Source: Megalonaias nervosa (Eukaryota > Mollusca > Bivalvia > Unionida > Unionidae). From it: a stretch of DNA of 64,000 nucleotides. How positions within the stretch are numbered: position 1 is the first letter of the stretch; the number at the start of each line of letters is the position of its first letter. Below are positions 12,091 through 23,810 of this stretch, piece after piece. A program made the translations under genes and the position numbers. Below the pieces are notes generated by a model. The model was not told the origin of the DNA. It did no database searches and was given only the letters and a program-made list of their open reading frames with translations. The stretch covers positions 124,001 through 188,000 of the forward strand of contig JAECUM010096232.1 in assembly GCA_016617855.1 (NCBI GenBank). The letters run 5' to 3'.

Positions 12091-12614
12091 TTTGTCTGTC
12101 ACCCACACATGTATGTAGCAATTTTTGTATTCACCATGTGTATGGAAAAGGTTCAGCTTATTTTTATATTGAAAATGAGAATGTCAGAGTGTTCATGTTG
12201 CAAGCACACAGATTGGGTGCATAAGTTTCAGTCACAAGAATGACTTACGGTTAATGATTAGATATGACAACATTTGTGAGCATATGATGCTAAAGCTGTA
12301 GCCAGATGGATTTGTGTCCATATACCAGAACCTTTCTTATCAAATTCTGTGATTCTTCTCTTTGCTGGAATTTTGTCCATTTAGTTCCTGTCTAGCGTAC
12401 CATGATTTAGGAACTAGGAAATAAACAATCAGATTGTGGACTTGTTAGCATGGAATTCACCTGTGCTATTTGTTGCTGAGTAACGAGAACACCCCTTCAG
12501 TTATATGATTGGTTATATACAATCTCTCCCAGCTTGCAGGAATTGACAGTTTCTTTGATAACACAATGTGAATTACACATATCACTCTGCTGAACTCTTT
12601 GTTCTATGCAACAG

Positions 12615-12650
12615 TCGTGTGTATTACATCAAACTTCGCTCCCCATGCCG
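12615..12650 (+). CDS. Possible 36-nt cassette exon of + gene
   Basis: A pyrimidine-rich tract and GCAACAG acceptor precede 36 bases that end at CCG|GTAAGT, a consensus donor like that of the exon ending at 6046. Coming in with the two bases AG from exon 10642 it reads S-RVYYIKLRSPC and leaves with two bases. It therefore fits between 10506-10642 and 21808-21956 without changing frame. No transcript evidence is available, so it is a candidate. Confidence 0.45.
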
Positions 12651-13053
12651 GTAAGTGAACAAACTGCTTTTTGCCTGCATGAGATACAGGAACACTAATA
12701 GTGTAACCATGGTATTATTTATTATTTATTTCTGTATGTAAACATTAAGTCATGTTTGTCAGTATTAATAAGCTTGTTTTATATTTGTGTGTTTACATAA
12801 TGCCTGTTCATTGTGTTTGTACCATATTTACACAAATGTTCTTGTGATATTGCATGCATCTATTTTCAAATAATAGTAATAATAATAAAATAATAAATAA
12901 TGATAATAATAAATAATGATAATAATAATAATGTGTATTTACATGCATGATGTACTAAATTTGTGAGGTTTCTTGTTTTATAAGAAGATTGGAGGTACAT
13001 TCTGTATACAGTAGTGAGAATGCTCCTCAGTTTCATGACTACCAGTTTTTATG

Positions 13054-13262
13054 TACTGTATATACTTGCTTATAAGATGGGTCCAACTGTAAACTGTACA
13101 GTCCCAGATCTGCCATTGCATAATGTGCTGGCAGATCTCGATCTGTGCAGTTTATTAGGAGTAATCAGTAGAACAAATAACAAAGACCCTGATCTACAGT
13201 TGTATCATGCTACAGCAGATCAGGATCTTTGCAGTGTTACTAGACTTATAAGCGATTATATT
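13054..13262. mobile_element. MITE family M1, near-complete copy
   Basis: It begins ACTGTATATACTTGC and ends with TAGACTTATAAGCGATTATA, with internal hairpins AGATCTGCC...GGCAGATCT and CTGATCTAC...GCAGATCAG. Same architecture as the copy at 31481-31700. Confidence 0.85.
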
Positions 13263-13289
13263 TAGTATATCATTGTTAAGTCAAGCCAC

Positions 13290-13510
13290 AAATTTAAAGA
13301 TTCAGTTAAACAGTGACTCGTCTGTTAATTCGTTCAAGAGATCTCCATCCTTATTGTATTCATATCCAGTTGAACAATGACTTGTCTGTTAATTCAGTTG
13401 AGTAGTAGAGAGATTCCCATCCCTGTCACAGGCATATTCAGTTAACCATGACGCATTTGCTAATTCAGTAAAAAGATCTTCATATCCATTGCAGGCATAT
13501 CCAGGAGTTT
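13290..13510 (+). repeat. Three diverged tandem units of about 65-70 bp
   Basis: GTCTGTTAATTC and related TTGCTAATTCAG segments recur three times. Each is followed by an AGATCTCCAT/AGATTCCCAT/AGATCTTCAT block and a CATATCCAG or CATATTCAG block. Confidence 0.6.
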
Positions 13511-16099
13511 AAATAAGGAGCAAAACTATATACTATGAAACTAAATGAACTATGAGTATACATGAATCAACACTCGGACCACCATCACGACCATGATTCC
13601 TCTTTACACATTAAAGAGCTTCAAAAGGTCAGAGGTCATTTGGGGTAAAATGGTCGATGTTTACAGGTTATTCTGGTAATTTCATGGTCAAATGGAGCAG
13701 AATTGATGCATAGAAGTTTGTCTGCTATGAAATGAGACCAAATCCTTGTAGATTTTTTACATTTGTGATTTTTCTAACATTTAAATTAACAACGTGCTAT
13801 TCACAACATGTTTTTACCTAGAATGACTGTGGACCTATAGCCAAGGGATGTAACTTGTATCTCTTTTTGGTTGACAGTTTATTCTTGTGTGTCAGTTGAA
13901 AAGTCCATCATATAAATTTGTAATTATTAAAGGTAATATCTATCCCAGTTTGTTATGTTTTGCCAGGCCCCAAGATCACGAGAAGTTTTCTCTAACTGAA
14001 ACTCAAACTAAACTTGAAACCATAACATCTAACAAGAACTGATAAAATACTGTATCAGAATTTTGAGTGGATTCCAAGTTTGAGCATTTGCAATTTTTAA
14101 CTCTGTTGATCATAAACAGAAGGTTTTATGCAATAACAATGTTGTATAGTGTCTGTCTATTCATCAGTCCATTAGCACAAGATTGTTGTCGGTAGTCCTT
14201 CTAAACTACTTGGAGAATTTCCATTAAACATGACACAGACCTTCATCACAAGGTCTAATTGACCATTATGGTAGTCATCTGGAAAAATCTTGTTGCAGCA
14301 ACTTCTTCCTGAAAATTGGTCATATGTACATGGATCTACACTGAGTTATAACATATTGTTGAAGCTAAATGAAATTGTGCTGATCAGACCTTGACTTTTG
14401 CAGTACAAATAAATATTTGTTGAGCCCATGTTAGTGGGATCTGGGATGTAGTAGTTAAATTTCTGCCAGCTGCAGTTTAAGGTTTTGTTAAGTTTTCAGC
14501 AATACTTTGATTGTGCACGCAACATGCAGTTTTTGGATATATGTATACTTTTGTTTGCAAGTATTCGGACCTGACATCAAAATATAGCTTTGTAAATAGA
14601 ATTCCTTATAACTTGAAGTAGAATGCCAGAGGAAGGTTCTAATATTGGAACTAGAGCAGTTGAAGTGGATAATTTTAATTATTATTTGTGCTTGTATACT
14701 TTTAATTGTGCATGTCAAACAAACAAAATAAAAATGTACCATATAGCAGGATTTTGTAGCGGTGGAGAAATTGTTGCGATTTAATGGTCCTAAGATTGCA
14801 AAAATTAAATTTACCAATTTAAATAGTTCTCGTCTAGCAGAAATAGAGGACTGTTCCACCTTCTTCTCTCAATGCCAATCTAGCCTTTCCCCTTAGCCCT
14901 TCCAGATTTTTCTCATCAGTCTCTCTCACCATATTGCTAAAACACGTTTAAATTGTGCTCTTTTAAACATCTTTAAATTGTGTGCTTTTAAAACACATTT
15001 AAATTGCATGCTTTTATATTTATTTTACTAATTTTATGTTTATTTAGTATTGGATAGTTATATCAATGTGCTTACTCTGTTTTTACTTCTCAAAGACTAT
15101 ATTAAACAAGATCTGTTTTTTGCCCCTATTTTTATGAAGAAATAAAAGTTGATAAAAGTCATGACTGTGTTAATATGTCAACTTAGTATGCAAGTCAGAT
15201 TTGTTTAGCAACTTCAGATTCAAATATTTACCAATTTTGCTATGTAACAGTGGCACTTTGTTTCTGTTATGTTGTGTCCAACATCTAGTTGGAGAACCAT
15301 TATATGTTAGGAGATAGATCTGCAGTTGCTTGCCGTGCCTTGATTTTATTCATAGCAGAATTGTACTTTGACAGAGAAACAAATGAATTTATATGTTGAT
15401 TAAAAGAATTTTATTCCTCTTTTACTTTATTTTTCTTTCATTTTTTAAAATTTACCTTGCATACAATTTCTGTTAGAATCACCAAAAGGGATCTTAAAGG
15501 GTCTAAGAGGCAGTCTTAAAAGTTGGGATTTTTTTTGTTTACCACACCAGAATATTGCTGTCTTCGCACATAATTAACGCCATAACTACAGTTAAAAAAA
15601 AGATGAATAGGTATCTGTTTTGTTTACAAATAAAAGAAAAACTATAAAATGTTTTGTGCTGATCCTCATACTTCGTTACCAGTCTTTTTGATCAGTATCC
15701 AGGGAATATTCATGACTCCGAAAGTTAAACAAATATGCTTGAGATATGTTTAAGAAAATTTGAATGAGTCGATCTTTGCTTATATTAGAAAAAAATAGTA
15801 AGGTATAGTGCAGCAGATTCTGTCAAGGTTATATAGTTTTAAATCAACCCTTAGAATTGTTGGTGTCAATAGCTTAAATGTGAAGATGGCTGCTTGCAAC
15901 AAAGAACATCCTGGTTCACTTCCCTTCACAGCAACATGTATTTTTCGCAATTTTCTTTACGTTTAATGCAGACTTCATTAGAACTTTAATTTGGCAGTGA
16001 AACTTTACCCATGTTTAGACTGACTTTTAAAGGTGGAGACTCTTTGAGATCAGTTTGTATCAATTTTATCCATGGTAGGTAATAGTGGGTGATCTTGCT

Positions 16100-16720
16100 G
16101 TCACTGTCTGTATGTCTATAAACATTTTAATTTCACAAACATAACTCTCAGGCTGTGAAAGGTATCTGTTTAAACTGGTACACATATATTGCATTACTTT
16201 CCTTTTGTTAGATACAATGCTTCATTTTTGGTATCTTTGTTTTTTGGCTTTTTTCTGCCATTCCATCCATTCAGCATCCACACTTTGTTTCCAGTGCATA
16301 ACACGCCAACCATTCAAGGTATCTCTTTGAAACTTGGTACGTTTATTGGATTTCTGATCTAGATGTGCCATTTGCTATTCTCAATTCTTCAGTTCAATAT
16401 TTGTATGTTTTATCCATTTTTATAACCATCCTTCTATTCATTATCCACACTTTCATTTCCAGAGCCAAACCATTCATGATATCTCAATGAAATTCTACTC
16501 AATGCTAGACTAGTGGCGTAAATGCGCCTTTTGCTATTTGTATTTCTTCAGTTTCAATATTTTTAATGTTTTCTCATGTTTGTCCAACCATTCAATATGC
16601 ACACTTTAGTTTTGGGGGCAAAATTCCAAAACCATTTAAGAAGTTTAATATAATTGTTGGACAAGTGTAGGTGTGCCTTTCCTTTAAAGTTTGTCAGTTT
16701 CAGTATTGTTTAGTCCCTCC
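16100..16720 (+). repeat. Degenerate tandem units of about 120 bp
   Basis: The order 'CCATTC...CCACACTTT..TTTCCAG...AACCATTCA.G.TATCTC..TGAAA' followed by a TGTGCC.TT.GCTATT segment recurs several times. Fragments of the same kind (ATGAAACTTGGTATG) occur at about 7.97 kb and 8.31 kb. Confidence 0.5.
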
Positions 16721-16857
16721 ATGCCTCATGCAATGAGTCCATTCTCCTTTACCAAATATAGTTTTGGGTTATTAATAATAATAACAACAACCTTTATGGT
16801 TGTGCCAGAAATTGTAAGAACACGCATATACCAGCCTTCCTTGCCAAATTTATGTGT

Positions 16858-16916
16858 CAAGGGAGGGAACTCAAATTTTAAAAATAATTAGTCGTTATAG
16901 TAGTTATCTCCCTTGG
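16858..16916. repeat. Short inverted repeat TCAAGGGAG...CTCCCTTGG
   Basis: CAAGGGAG at the left and CTCCCTTG at the right are reverse complements around a 40-bp AT-rich centre with AACT and AGTTAT inner matches. It looks like the end region or remnant of a small foldback element. I recall similar motifs as common in bivalve genomes. Confidence 0.4.
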
Positions 16917-17209
16917 ATATTGTTGCCCTGATTGTAATACTTGAAACAATAGTAGAAATTCTGTTCAAAAGGAAATGACAAAAGTTTCTCAAATAATGTT
17001 AAAAATGTTTAACATAAATTGTCTAGTGATATATAAAGAAAAGAAAATTTATAAAAATGTAAAGAATATTGAGAATAATCTGTTTGCAACTTAAAAAGGA
17101 CCATGAGTTGCAATATCTTGAGGTATGTTCATCAGTCTAATCTTATATAAATGAATATCACTTGAACCCTCCAAATCAACAGTGTTCTAAGTACTTTGAT
17201 TAATATTTT

Positions 17210-17490
17210 CATCCATTTTTCTGTTTTTCCATCTATTAGACATTCATCCATTGGTTTGTTCATCCATCTATTTGACATTCATCCATTGGTCTGTTCTTCC
17301 ATCTATTTGATATTCATCCGTTGGTCTGTTCTTCCATCTATTTGACTTTCATCCATTGATCTGTTCTTCCATCTGTTGGACATTCATCCATTGGTCTGTT
17401 TTTCCATCTATTTGGCATTCGTCGATTTGTCTTTTCTTCCATCTATTTGGCATTCATCCACTTGTCTGTTCTTCCATCTTTTCAACTTCC
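17210..17490 (+). repeat. Minisatellite, about 35-bp period
   Basis: GACATTCATCCATTGGTC followed by TGTTCTTCCATCTATTT recurs about eight times with small variants. Confidence 0.9.
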
Positions 17491-17756
17491 ATACTTTTGT
17501 TTCCCCGGAATTTCACACTTTTCTCTTCAGATGTTAAAAACATTTTTACCAGTTTGTACACCACCCATCAATCTCATCCGTCAATCATTAACACTTTCAT
17601 TTCTGGAGCAGAACTTATGACGCCTGTCACTGTAACTTTAGTTATATAGAATCTTCAGCAAATTATTGTCCCTTAGCACACAGTTTGGCAGTGAGAGGCA
17701 TGTAGATGACTTCATTGTTCTTTTGTTTTCTTTATCCCTCTAGTACGTAATACAGG

Positions 17757-17998
17757 TGGGGAGGTGGTGTCCAAGTTGTATAAGGCGCTCACCGTTACTT
17801 ATCACTGCCATTTCACCTCAGTCCATGTGGGTTATAGTCTTTGGCTCGGGCTATGAGGGCAAATGAGAAAACTTGCCAATAGTATCCCATCATTTGATAG
17901 TACTTGCAGGGGTTTTCTGGGGCTCTTCCTCCATCAGAGAGACTGGCCACGATGTATAGCCTGTCATGTGCTGAAAAATAGTGTTAAACACACAACAG
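17757..17998 (+). mobile_element. SINE family S2, diverged + copy
   Basis: It follows the S2 order: GGTGTCCAAG head, GGCGCTCACCGTTAC, ATCACTGCCATTTCACCTC, CTTGCCA, CTTCCTCCATC, ACTGGCCACGATGTATAG, and GTGCTGAAAAATAGTG. It has accumulated more changes than the copies at 33.0, 48.8 and 59.8 kb. Confidence 0.8.
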
Positions 17999-18080
17999 CA
18001 GTGTAAAATGGGTGGGGGGTATATAGCTGCAGCTGTGTCTTTCTATCCATAACATGTTTGTTTTAATAACTCTAATACCA

Positions 18081-18390
18081 GACTGCTCTGGTATCCTAGT
18101 GGTTAGAGCATCCACCTTGGATGCAGGAGGTTGCAGGTTCAAACCCAGGCCAAGTCATACCAGAGACTTATAAAACTGTTACTAGCAGCTGCCTCGCTTG
18201 ATGCTCAGCATTAAGAGGTTAGTGCTAGGATTGGTTCACCTAGGTGTCAGGATAATGTGACTAGGTGGGACATGATGCCACATGTCGGCAGCATCATGCC
18301 CCATTGCTAGACATAACTATAAACTGTCACACTGTAGACATTGTAGCGGTATGACTGAAAAATTGTTAAAGCTATGTAAAAAATCCAGAT

Positions 18391-18424
<34 letters not shown>
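18081..18424 (+). mobile_element. SINE family S1 (tRNA head, CA tail), + copy
   Basis: The head GTATCCTAGTGGTTAGAGC plus GCAGGTTCAAACCC supplies box A and box B. The body runs through GCTCAGCATTAAGAGG, TGTCAGGATAATGTGAC and GACTGAAAAATTGTTAAAGC, and it ends in a CA dinucleotide tail (18392-18424). The same body occurs at 34.4 kb, and in reverse at 47.2, 49.7 and 53.6 kb. Confidence 0.9.
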
Positions 18425-18426
<2 letters not shown>

Positions 18427-19760
18427 ACCATTAAAGACATTTAAACCAAACTTGATACACATGTTGTGAACAGTTTTATTTTGATACCAAATATTGAATG
18501 CATAAAATTGCATGTATTTTACCATGGCAACAAAGATTACAAGTAGTATGTAGTTGACTATCATGTGTAGTATAAAAAGGAAAAGTAATGTACCTTGAGG
18601 TTCTAGCATACGGGGTATAAAATTTTAGAGTGCTGGATAATATAGTCCTTTAAGTAGAAGAGGATGTATCCTCTCTGCATAACTCTTGTTTAAATTAAAT
18701 TATTTTTATGCAACTTCATGGGATAAATATGATAAAATTTTATTTATAATATAATTTCAAAATTTATTAAAGAAATTATTGACATACCCGATCAGTTAGA
18801 GTAACATTGAAAAGTTTGTAAACTTTTCGTGTCTTTTGTCTTTTTCCAATATGCAGTTTCGATAGCAACTAGCATGTGAACTCAAAATGTATGTTAGAAA
18901 TGAAATAACACTACCTTATAGATTTATTATACATCTGAAGAAAATAGGAGATGGGCCTGATAATGGCAATTAATTATTTAATATAATCCTATTTTTTCTG
19001 CAAATTAGCTTAGTCCTATTATCAGGTACACCAAGTCCTTTTCTTCACCAAAAATACGCTCTTTTGTTTCACAAGGCGCCCCTTCCTTCACCAGAAAGTG
19101 TCACAATTCCTTTAGGTTCCCCTCTTGTCTTCCCTTTTGTAAGTAAGTTTTAGCTGGACTACTGATCATAACATGATCTGAATCCATAATCATTAAAATG
19201 TAAATAGCTAAAGGTAAAATCGGCCATTTTTGAAGAAAACTGCCAGTTTTATGTTCAGGAAATAGACCCACCATATGGGATTTCATACATACAAATACAA
19301 TGTATTTGGTATGCAACATATAATGTTTGGGATGTTTCACTAAAAGAGATGTACTATGGTTTTGAAACAAGTTTCATTTAGATCTTTATCCATCAGACAT
19401 AATTTTTCCTTTGAAGTTAATCACATAATGGAATACTTTCTACATAAGAGCATCATCTCCATGACATCATTTTGCATACCTTCCAACCATGGTACAATCT
19501 TTCAAGTGTAATTTCCCAGAGGAAAAGAACTTATTACTGTTGTATAATAAGTGATAAATGTTAAAATCTCCCAATAGACTTAAATCCCCTTGAAACTGAA
19601 GTAAGGTTTTCAGCTTGGTAGAGTGAAAACCTCTCAAAGCCAAAACTTTTGCTTGGTTCTGAGATGTTCCATTATTCTAACAGAAATGTGTACTAGGTGA
19701 AATCTCGAGAGTTATTATTCATTCTGTCCATTCATTTAAACCAGGCTTTCATTGCATAAT

Positions 19761-19982
19761 TACTGTAAGTACTCACTTATAAGTTGAGTCCAACTGCAAA
19801 CTGCACAGATACAGAGCTGCCATCATATACTGTGCTGGCAGATCTGAGTCTGTAAAGTTTGTTATTAGTAATCAGTACAACAAACAACATAGACCCTGAT
19901 CTGTGGGTGCATTATGCTATGGCTGATCAGGATCTATGATGTTTGCAGTTTGACTTGACTTGTAAGCAAATATATATGGTAA
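19761..19982. mobile_element. MITE family M1 copy
   Basis: Terminal segments TACTGTAAGTACTCAC and GTAAGCAAATATATATGGTA flank the two-hairpin core (ACCCTGATCT...GATCAGGATCT is clear). Confidence 0.85.
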
Positions 19983-20118
19983 AGGCAATTTTCTTTATGT
20001 GAGAAACTTTCTTTTTATCAGTATTATTTGATGCCAACCATTGAATTGTTCTTATTTTTAATCTCAGATTATGTTGTTACAATCTATTTGATGTAAATGA
20101 ACCACAACGTGTACATGG

Positions 20119-20338
20119 TACCGTATATACTTGCTTCTATATCAAGTCCAACTACAAACCACATGGATCCATATCTCCCACCACATAATGTGCCAGCAAA
20201 TCTGGTTCAATGCAGTTTGCTGGCAGTAATCAGTAGAACAAACAAAAGAGACCCTGATCTGCAGATGCATTATGTTAGGGCAGATCAGAGTCTGTGTTAT
20301 TTTCAGTTGGGCATGGCTTATAAGTTAGTATATATGGT
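20119..20338. mobile_element. MITE family M1 copy
   Basis: TACCGTATATACTTGC at the left and GTATATATGGT at the right. The inner GACCCTGATCTGCAG...GGCAGATCAGAGTCT hairpin is present; the other hairpin is eroded. Confidence 0.85.
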
Positions 20339-20590
20339 GTATCTAAACCACCAAAAAACTTGTCAAATTTGATTGTAGTTCTGTTGCGAGAGCATTTCTA
20401 AGTGTATGTATGACAAGATTGATTGACTATTGACCAGTCAGAAATCAGATCAGCTTTGCAGCCTGATTCAGTTGAGAAAATTCTTAAAAGATGTCAGAAC
20501 AAAAACAGCCAATGAAGATTGTAATTTGATGAAAAATGTCTGCTACAAAAATCCCAAATGGGATATGCAAGATGTCAGCATTGTATTAAT

Positions 20591-20809
20591 ACCATCTATA
20601 CTCACTTTTAAGTTGAGTCAAATTGTAAACCAAGATCCTGATCTGCCATAGCATAATGTACCTGCAGATCAGGGTCTATGTTGTTTGTTGTACTGATTAC
20701 TCCTAACAAACTGCACAGACCCAGATCTGCCAATGCATTATGCAAAGGCAGATCTGGGTCTGTGCAGTTTGCACTTGGACTCAACTTATAAGCATGTATA
20801 TACAGTACC
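20591..20809. mobile_element. MITE family M1 copy
   Basis: ACCATCTATACTCAC and GCATGTATATACAGTACCAT ends with both hairpins: GATCCTGATCTGCC...GCAGATCAGGGTC and GACCCAGATCTGCC...GGCAGATCTGGGTC. Three M1 copies lie within 1.1 kb here. Confidence 0.9.
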
Positions 20810-21009
20810 ATGTCAGGTCTTTTCCCGATGGACTCCAAATATTAATTGTGAAAAAGATGACTGTAGAAAGCACATTTCAACCATAAAGCACTTTAACAGT
20901 CAAGTTTAATACTTAACCAAAAATTGATGGATAAGGAGAAATTAAAAAACCAAAACAACTGATAGAATAGACCCTATGCACCCACCAACATGTCATAACT
21001 GGTGATTAA

Positions 21010-21205
21010 TGGAGGCATGAGCTGCAACAACTCAATGGTTTGCATGCCAGACAGCAACCAAAAGGGTGATGGTTACAATTCTATCATCAGATTATCTCGG
21101 TTTGGCTACCATGGTGGGCTCTTTGGCGAGGCTGTCTGTTCCTAGTGGCTCATCACTAGATAGCCTGCTTGTGTCACAGTGCCTTTAAACATCAAACCAA
21201 ATCAA
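21010..21205 (+). mobile_element. Possible degenerate tRNA-type SINE
   Basis: A head-like segment with GGTTTGCATGCCAGA and GGTTACAATTC is followed by TTGGCTACCATGG and GTGCCTTTAAACATCAAACC. The tail resembles the S2/S3 style of ending, but no second copy was matched closely. Confidence 0.35.
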
Positions 21206-21409
21206 TCCAATTGTTTAAAGGATGAGATAGCAGATAATATCAGTATAGTGAATGGACAATACATATATTTTAATAAGTTTTAATCCGAAATAAAGATGTT
21301 GGGATTCTGGTTATGTGACTGTCAGTTAAATTTGTAGAGTTTTTGTAGTTTTTTGTAAGAAGGAATACTGCTGTTTTATAATACAGTATTTTATGGTATA
21401 CATTCAGTA

Positions 21410-21586
21410 CAGTGGATTCCTGTTAATTGGGAAACATTGGTACTCGCAACACTTTGGCTGAATTAAGCGGCTACCCCAGTTATACGGAGGAGTTAAAAAG
21501 GTATACTTGTATTTTGTCATTTAAGATTTGTCCCAAATAAACATCTCCCCCAATTTAAAGCTGACCCAGTTAACCTGAATCTACTG
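21410..21586. mobile_element. 177-bp MITE with pogo/Tigger-like ends
   Basis: The left end CAGTGGATTCCTGTTAATTG and the reverse complement of the right end CAGTAGATTCAGGTTAACTG match at 18 of 22 terminal bases. The element is flanked on both sides by TA (21408-21409 and 21587-21588). CAGT-starting ends with TA duplication are typical of Tc1/mariner-superfamily elements, including pogo/Tigger. It has no coding capacity. Confidence 0.8.
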
Positions 21587-21807
21587 TACTATTAGAAGTT
21601 AAATACAGTTTGGATAAAGTTCAGCAGACTATGTTCTTTCACACGTTGTGGTCCATGACAGTTACACTTGGAGCATAATATAGAGTTTAGGTGCCATTTT
21701 GTGAATTCTGAAAATCACCTGCTCCTGTTTTGCCGTTGAGATTTTGTTGTATACAGTTTGTTAAGACCTTTGTGCAGAGCATTAAAATTCTGGTTGGGTC
21801 ATTTCAG

Positions 21808-21956
21808 CATCCACTCCATATCTCAGCCAGATGTGAGTAAAGTAGCAGGGGAAGTCCATGAACGTGTGCAGCAGGAAAAATTAAAACGAGCCCAGCTACT
21901 GGCCATTGGTCAAGAACTGGCTGAACAGGTCAAACACAAGTCCAGAGAAGCTGCAG
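21808..21956 (+). CDS. Helical exon of + gene
   Basis: The acceptor is GTCATTTCAG and the donor is GCTGCAG|GTAAAG. The exon has one base completing a codon, 49 codons and one trailing base. The first base fits both the 10642 end and the 12650 end. The peptide starts IHSISQPDVSKVAGEVHER and continues as a Gln/Glu/Lys-rich amphipathic helix (VQQEKLKRAQLLAIGQELAE). This resembles the last conserved helix of the PLEKHA5/6/7 group, but that comparison is from memory. All downstream alternatives splice from this exon. Confidence 0.8.
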
Positions 21957-22029
21957 GTAAAGACTTCTGACACTAAGATATATTTACAGACGTTCTAAAT
22001 TTGGATCATGGAAGATGTCTTTAAATTTG

Positions 22030-22275
22030 TTTTTTTCTTTGGTTTAACACCATGTTTTAGCACATAATTGGCTACAATATGGTGGCCAGTATATTTGATG
22101 AAGGAAGAAGCCAGGAAGGCCCCAGGAAGAATCATCAACTCACATGAAGCTACTGGCAAGTTTTTGTCATGCACATTGCTCGAGTTGTGTCACAAATTCA
22201 CGCGGACATTGCATGAGATGTCAATGATTTGTAAAGGCGAGTACAATGGACCACTTGCCCACCCAGGGCCCTTTC
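22030..22275 (-). mobile_element. SINE family S2, old minus copy
   Basis: In reverse complement it reads S2 body motifs in order: AAGTGGTCCATTGTACTCGC, CTTGCCAGTAGCTTC, CTTCTTCCTTCATC, ACTGGCCACCATATTGTAG and GTGCTAAAACATGGTGTTAA. Divergence is high and the tail is short. Confidence 0.7.
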
Positions 22276-22732
22276 AAAGTTGGGATTTCTGTTATTATAA
22301 TTGTAATTATCATCCAGCTTAATAAATACAGTCTGCAAAACTTTAGTAAATGCAAAATGTTGATTCAGTCTGAGGAATGAAGACTAATAAAAATGTTTAA
22401 TTCCAACCATTATCCAACAAGCGAGATGTGCTAGTGCAATGTCTCCGGAAGAGAAAGAGAGTTAGGTAGTTCAGATTGTCTTGGTACACCTGGAGGTAGC
22501 AAACATGGCACATCACTGTAGTAATTAATCCTTGGCCCTTGGTTATCTGATTAGCCACAACTTTGAAAATTGGTAGACTTCGAATTTAAGGATTATTATT
22601 ATAGTGATTACGTGCTTGAAGGCTTTGGAGCATGGACACTTAATCTTTGTATAGAAGGCAAGTTTCGTAAATTTGCATATTCTGTTGCCTTAGATAAAAG
22701 TAGAAATAGTTTTCAACAGAAATGTGTTGGAT

Positions 22733-22736
<4 letters not shown>

Positions 22737-22788
<52 letters not shown>
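22737..22788. repeat. AT microsatellite
   Basis: Perfect alternating AT over about 26 units. Confidence 0.95.
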
Positions 22789-22790
<2 letters not shown>

Positions 22791-22874
22791 ATATTTGGTT
22801 TGAAGTCAAGTAAACTAAAACAGAATAAAACGAAAATAAATAAGTGTTCAATCATTCACTCTAGCAGAGACATC

Positions 22875-23073
22875 CTGTATATATTTTTCTTGTAAGTTGA
22901 GACCACTGCAAACTTTACAGACCCAAATCTGCTGTCACATATTGTACTGGCAGATCCAGTTCTTTGCAGTTTGTTGGGAGCAGTCAGTGGAACAAAACAG
23001 CTTAGATCCTGAGCTTCTGGTGCATTGTGTTGTTTGCTGTTTTACTCAGCTTGTAAGCAAGTATATACGGTAC
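22875..23073. mobile_element. MITE family M1, shortened copy
   Basis: CTGTATATATTTTTCTTGTAA and GTAAGCAAGTATATACGGT ends are both present. Part of the second hairpin is missing, so it is about 20 bp shorter than other copies. Confidence 0.8.
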
Positions 23074-23751
23074 TTGAGATTGTTCATGCCAGTTACAGTT
23101 AATTCAGCAGAAAAGATTTAAATTTTGTTTATTTTCAGATTATGTTTTAAATCCTTTATTTCGAATAGCATTCTGAATTTATGATGCCAGTATGAGTAAA
23201 ATGTATACATTACTTAAGAAAACAAGGAGCTAGAAGTTTATGAAACTGCTAAAATGGGAGGGTTTTGCTGGTGGTGTTGTCGAAAAAAAAAAATCATTTT
23301 ATCATTCTGTGCAAAATAAAGTTTTTTTTTAGAGCTGGAAACAACTTCTGGTTGTAAAAAAAATTCTTGTCTAGAATGCTAAAAAAATTAAAATTGATTC
23401 TTTGGGAACCTTCAGTGATTTGATGAAATTGTTCCATCCCTGCATAGTCGCCAGCTTCTACTTTACACGGAATATTTTCCTTGAATTTATGCTTTTCCAT
23501 GGGGAAAAAAGTGCAACATTCTAAGAAAAATGGTGGTTTGAATAGAGATTTTTGTTGGAGGATAATACAGTTAGATGGAACCCTGTTATAGTGTACATCT
23601 GGGATAAAAATTCTCTTTTAAATTTATGATTGATGTGTAAAGAATAGGAATCATTTTAATTGTCATGTAATACACATTTCTTGTTTGTCTTGAATTAAAA
23701 TTAACATCTTGCAGTGAGCATGATTTTTTTTTTATTTCATCATATTTAAAG

Positions 23752-23810
23752 AACAATGTCACTACACACCAGCCTTAAGTGTGGACATGGATGCATTTCA
23801 GCAAATAAAG
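23752..23810 (+). CDS. 59-nt alternative exon of + gene
   Basis: A T-rich tract and ATTTAAAG acceptor precede the exon; the donor is AATAAAG|GTTTGC. Entering with the G left by exon 21956 it reads E-QCHYTPALSVDMDAFQQIK with no stop and ends on a codon boundary. It then fits exon 27859-27942 or 26285-26384 directly. Splicing it to 24211 would shift that exon out of its likely frame. It therefore looks mutually exclusive with the terminal exon at 24211-24371. Confidence 0.55.

Larger units (their letters stand above)
10643..21807 (+). other. Large intron of + gene with repeats
   Basis: This 11-kb stretch separates two exons that share phase 2. Besides the minisatellites, MITEs and SINEs listed separately, and a possible 36-nt exon at 12615, I see only AT-rich sequence. 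That includes an AAT/TAA-rich tract at about 12.87-12.93 kb and scattered GAAACTTGGTA repeat fragments. Confidence 0.6.

Noticed and set aside
14488..14859. 123-codon minus-strand open frame
   Set aside because: No recognised motif, no splice support and located in a large intron; not claimed as a gene.
17356..17649. 97-codon open frame
   Set aside because: Mostly 35-bp minisatellite; no domain.
19026..19138. Exon-like segment (frame reading APLPSPESVTIPLGSPLV) ending at TTT|GTAAGT
   Set aside because: Attractive composition and donor, but 113 nt with entry phase 1 cannot fit between exons 10642 and 21808 (both phase 2) without breaking frame. It is left as unproven.
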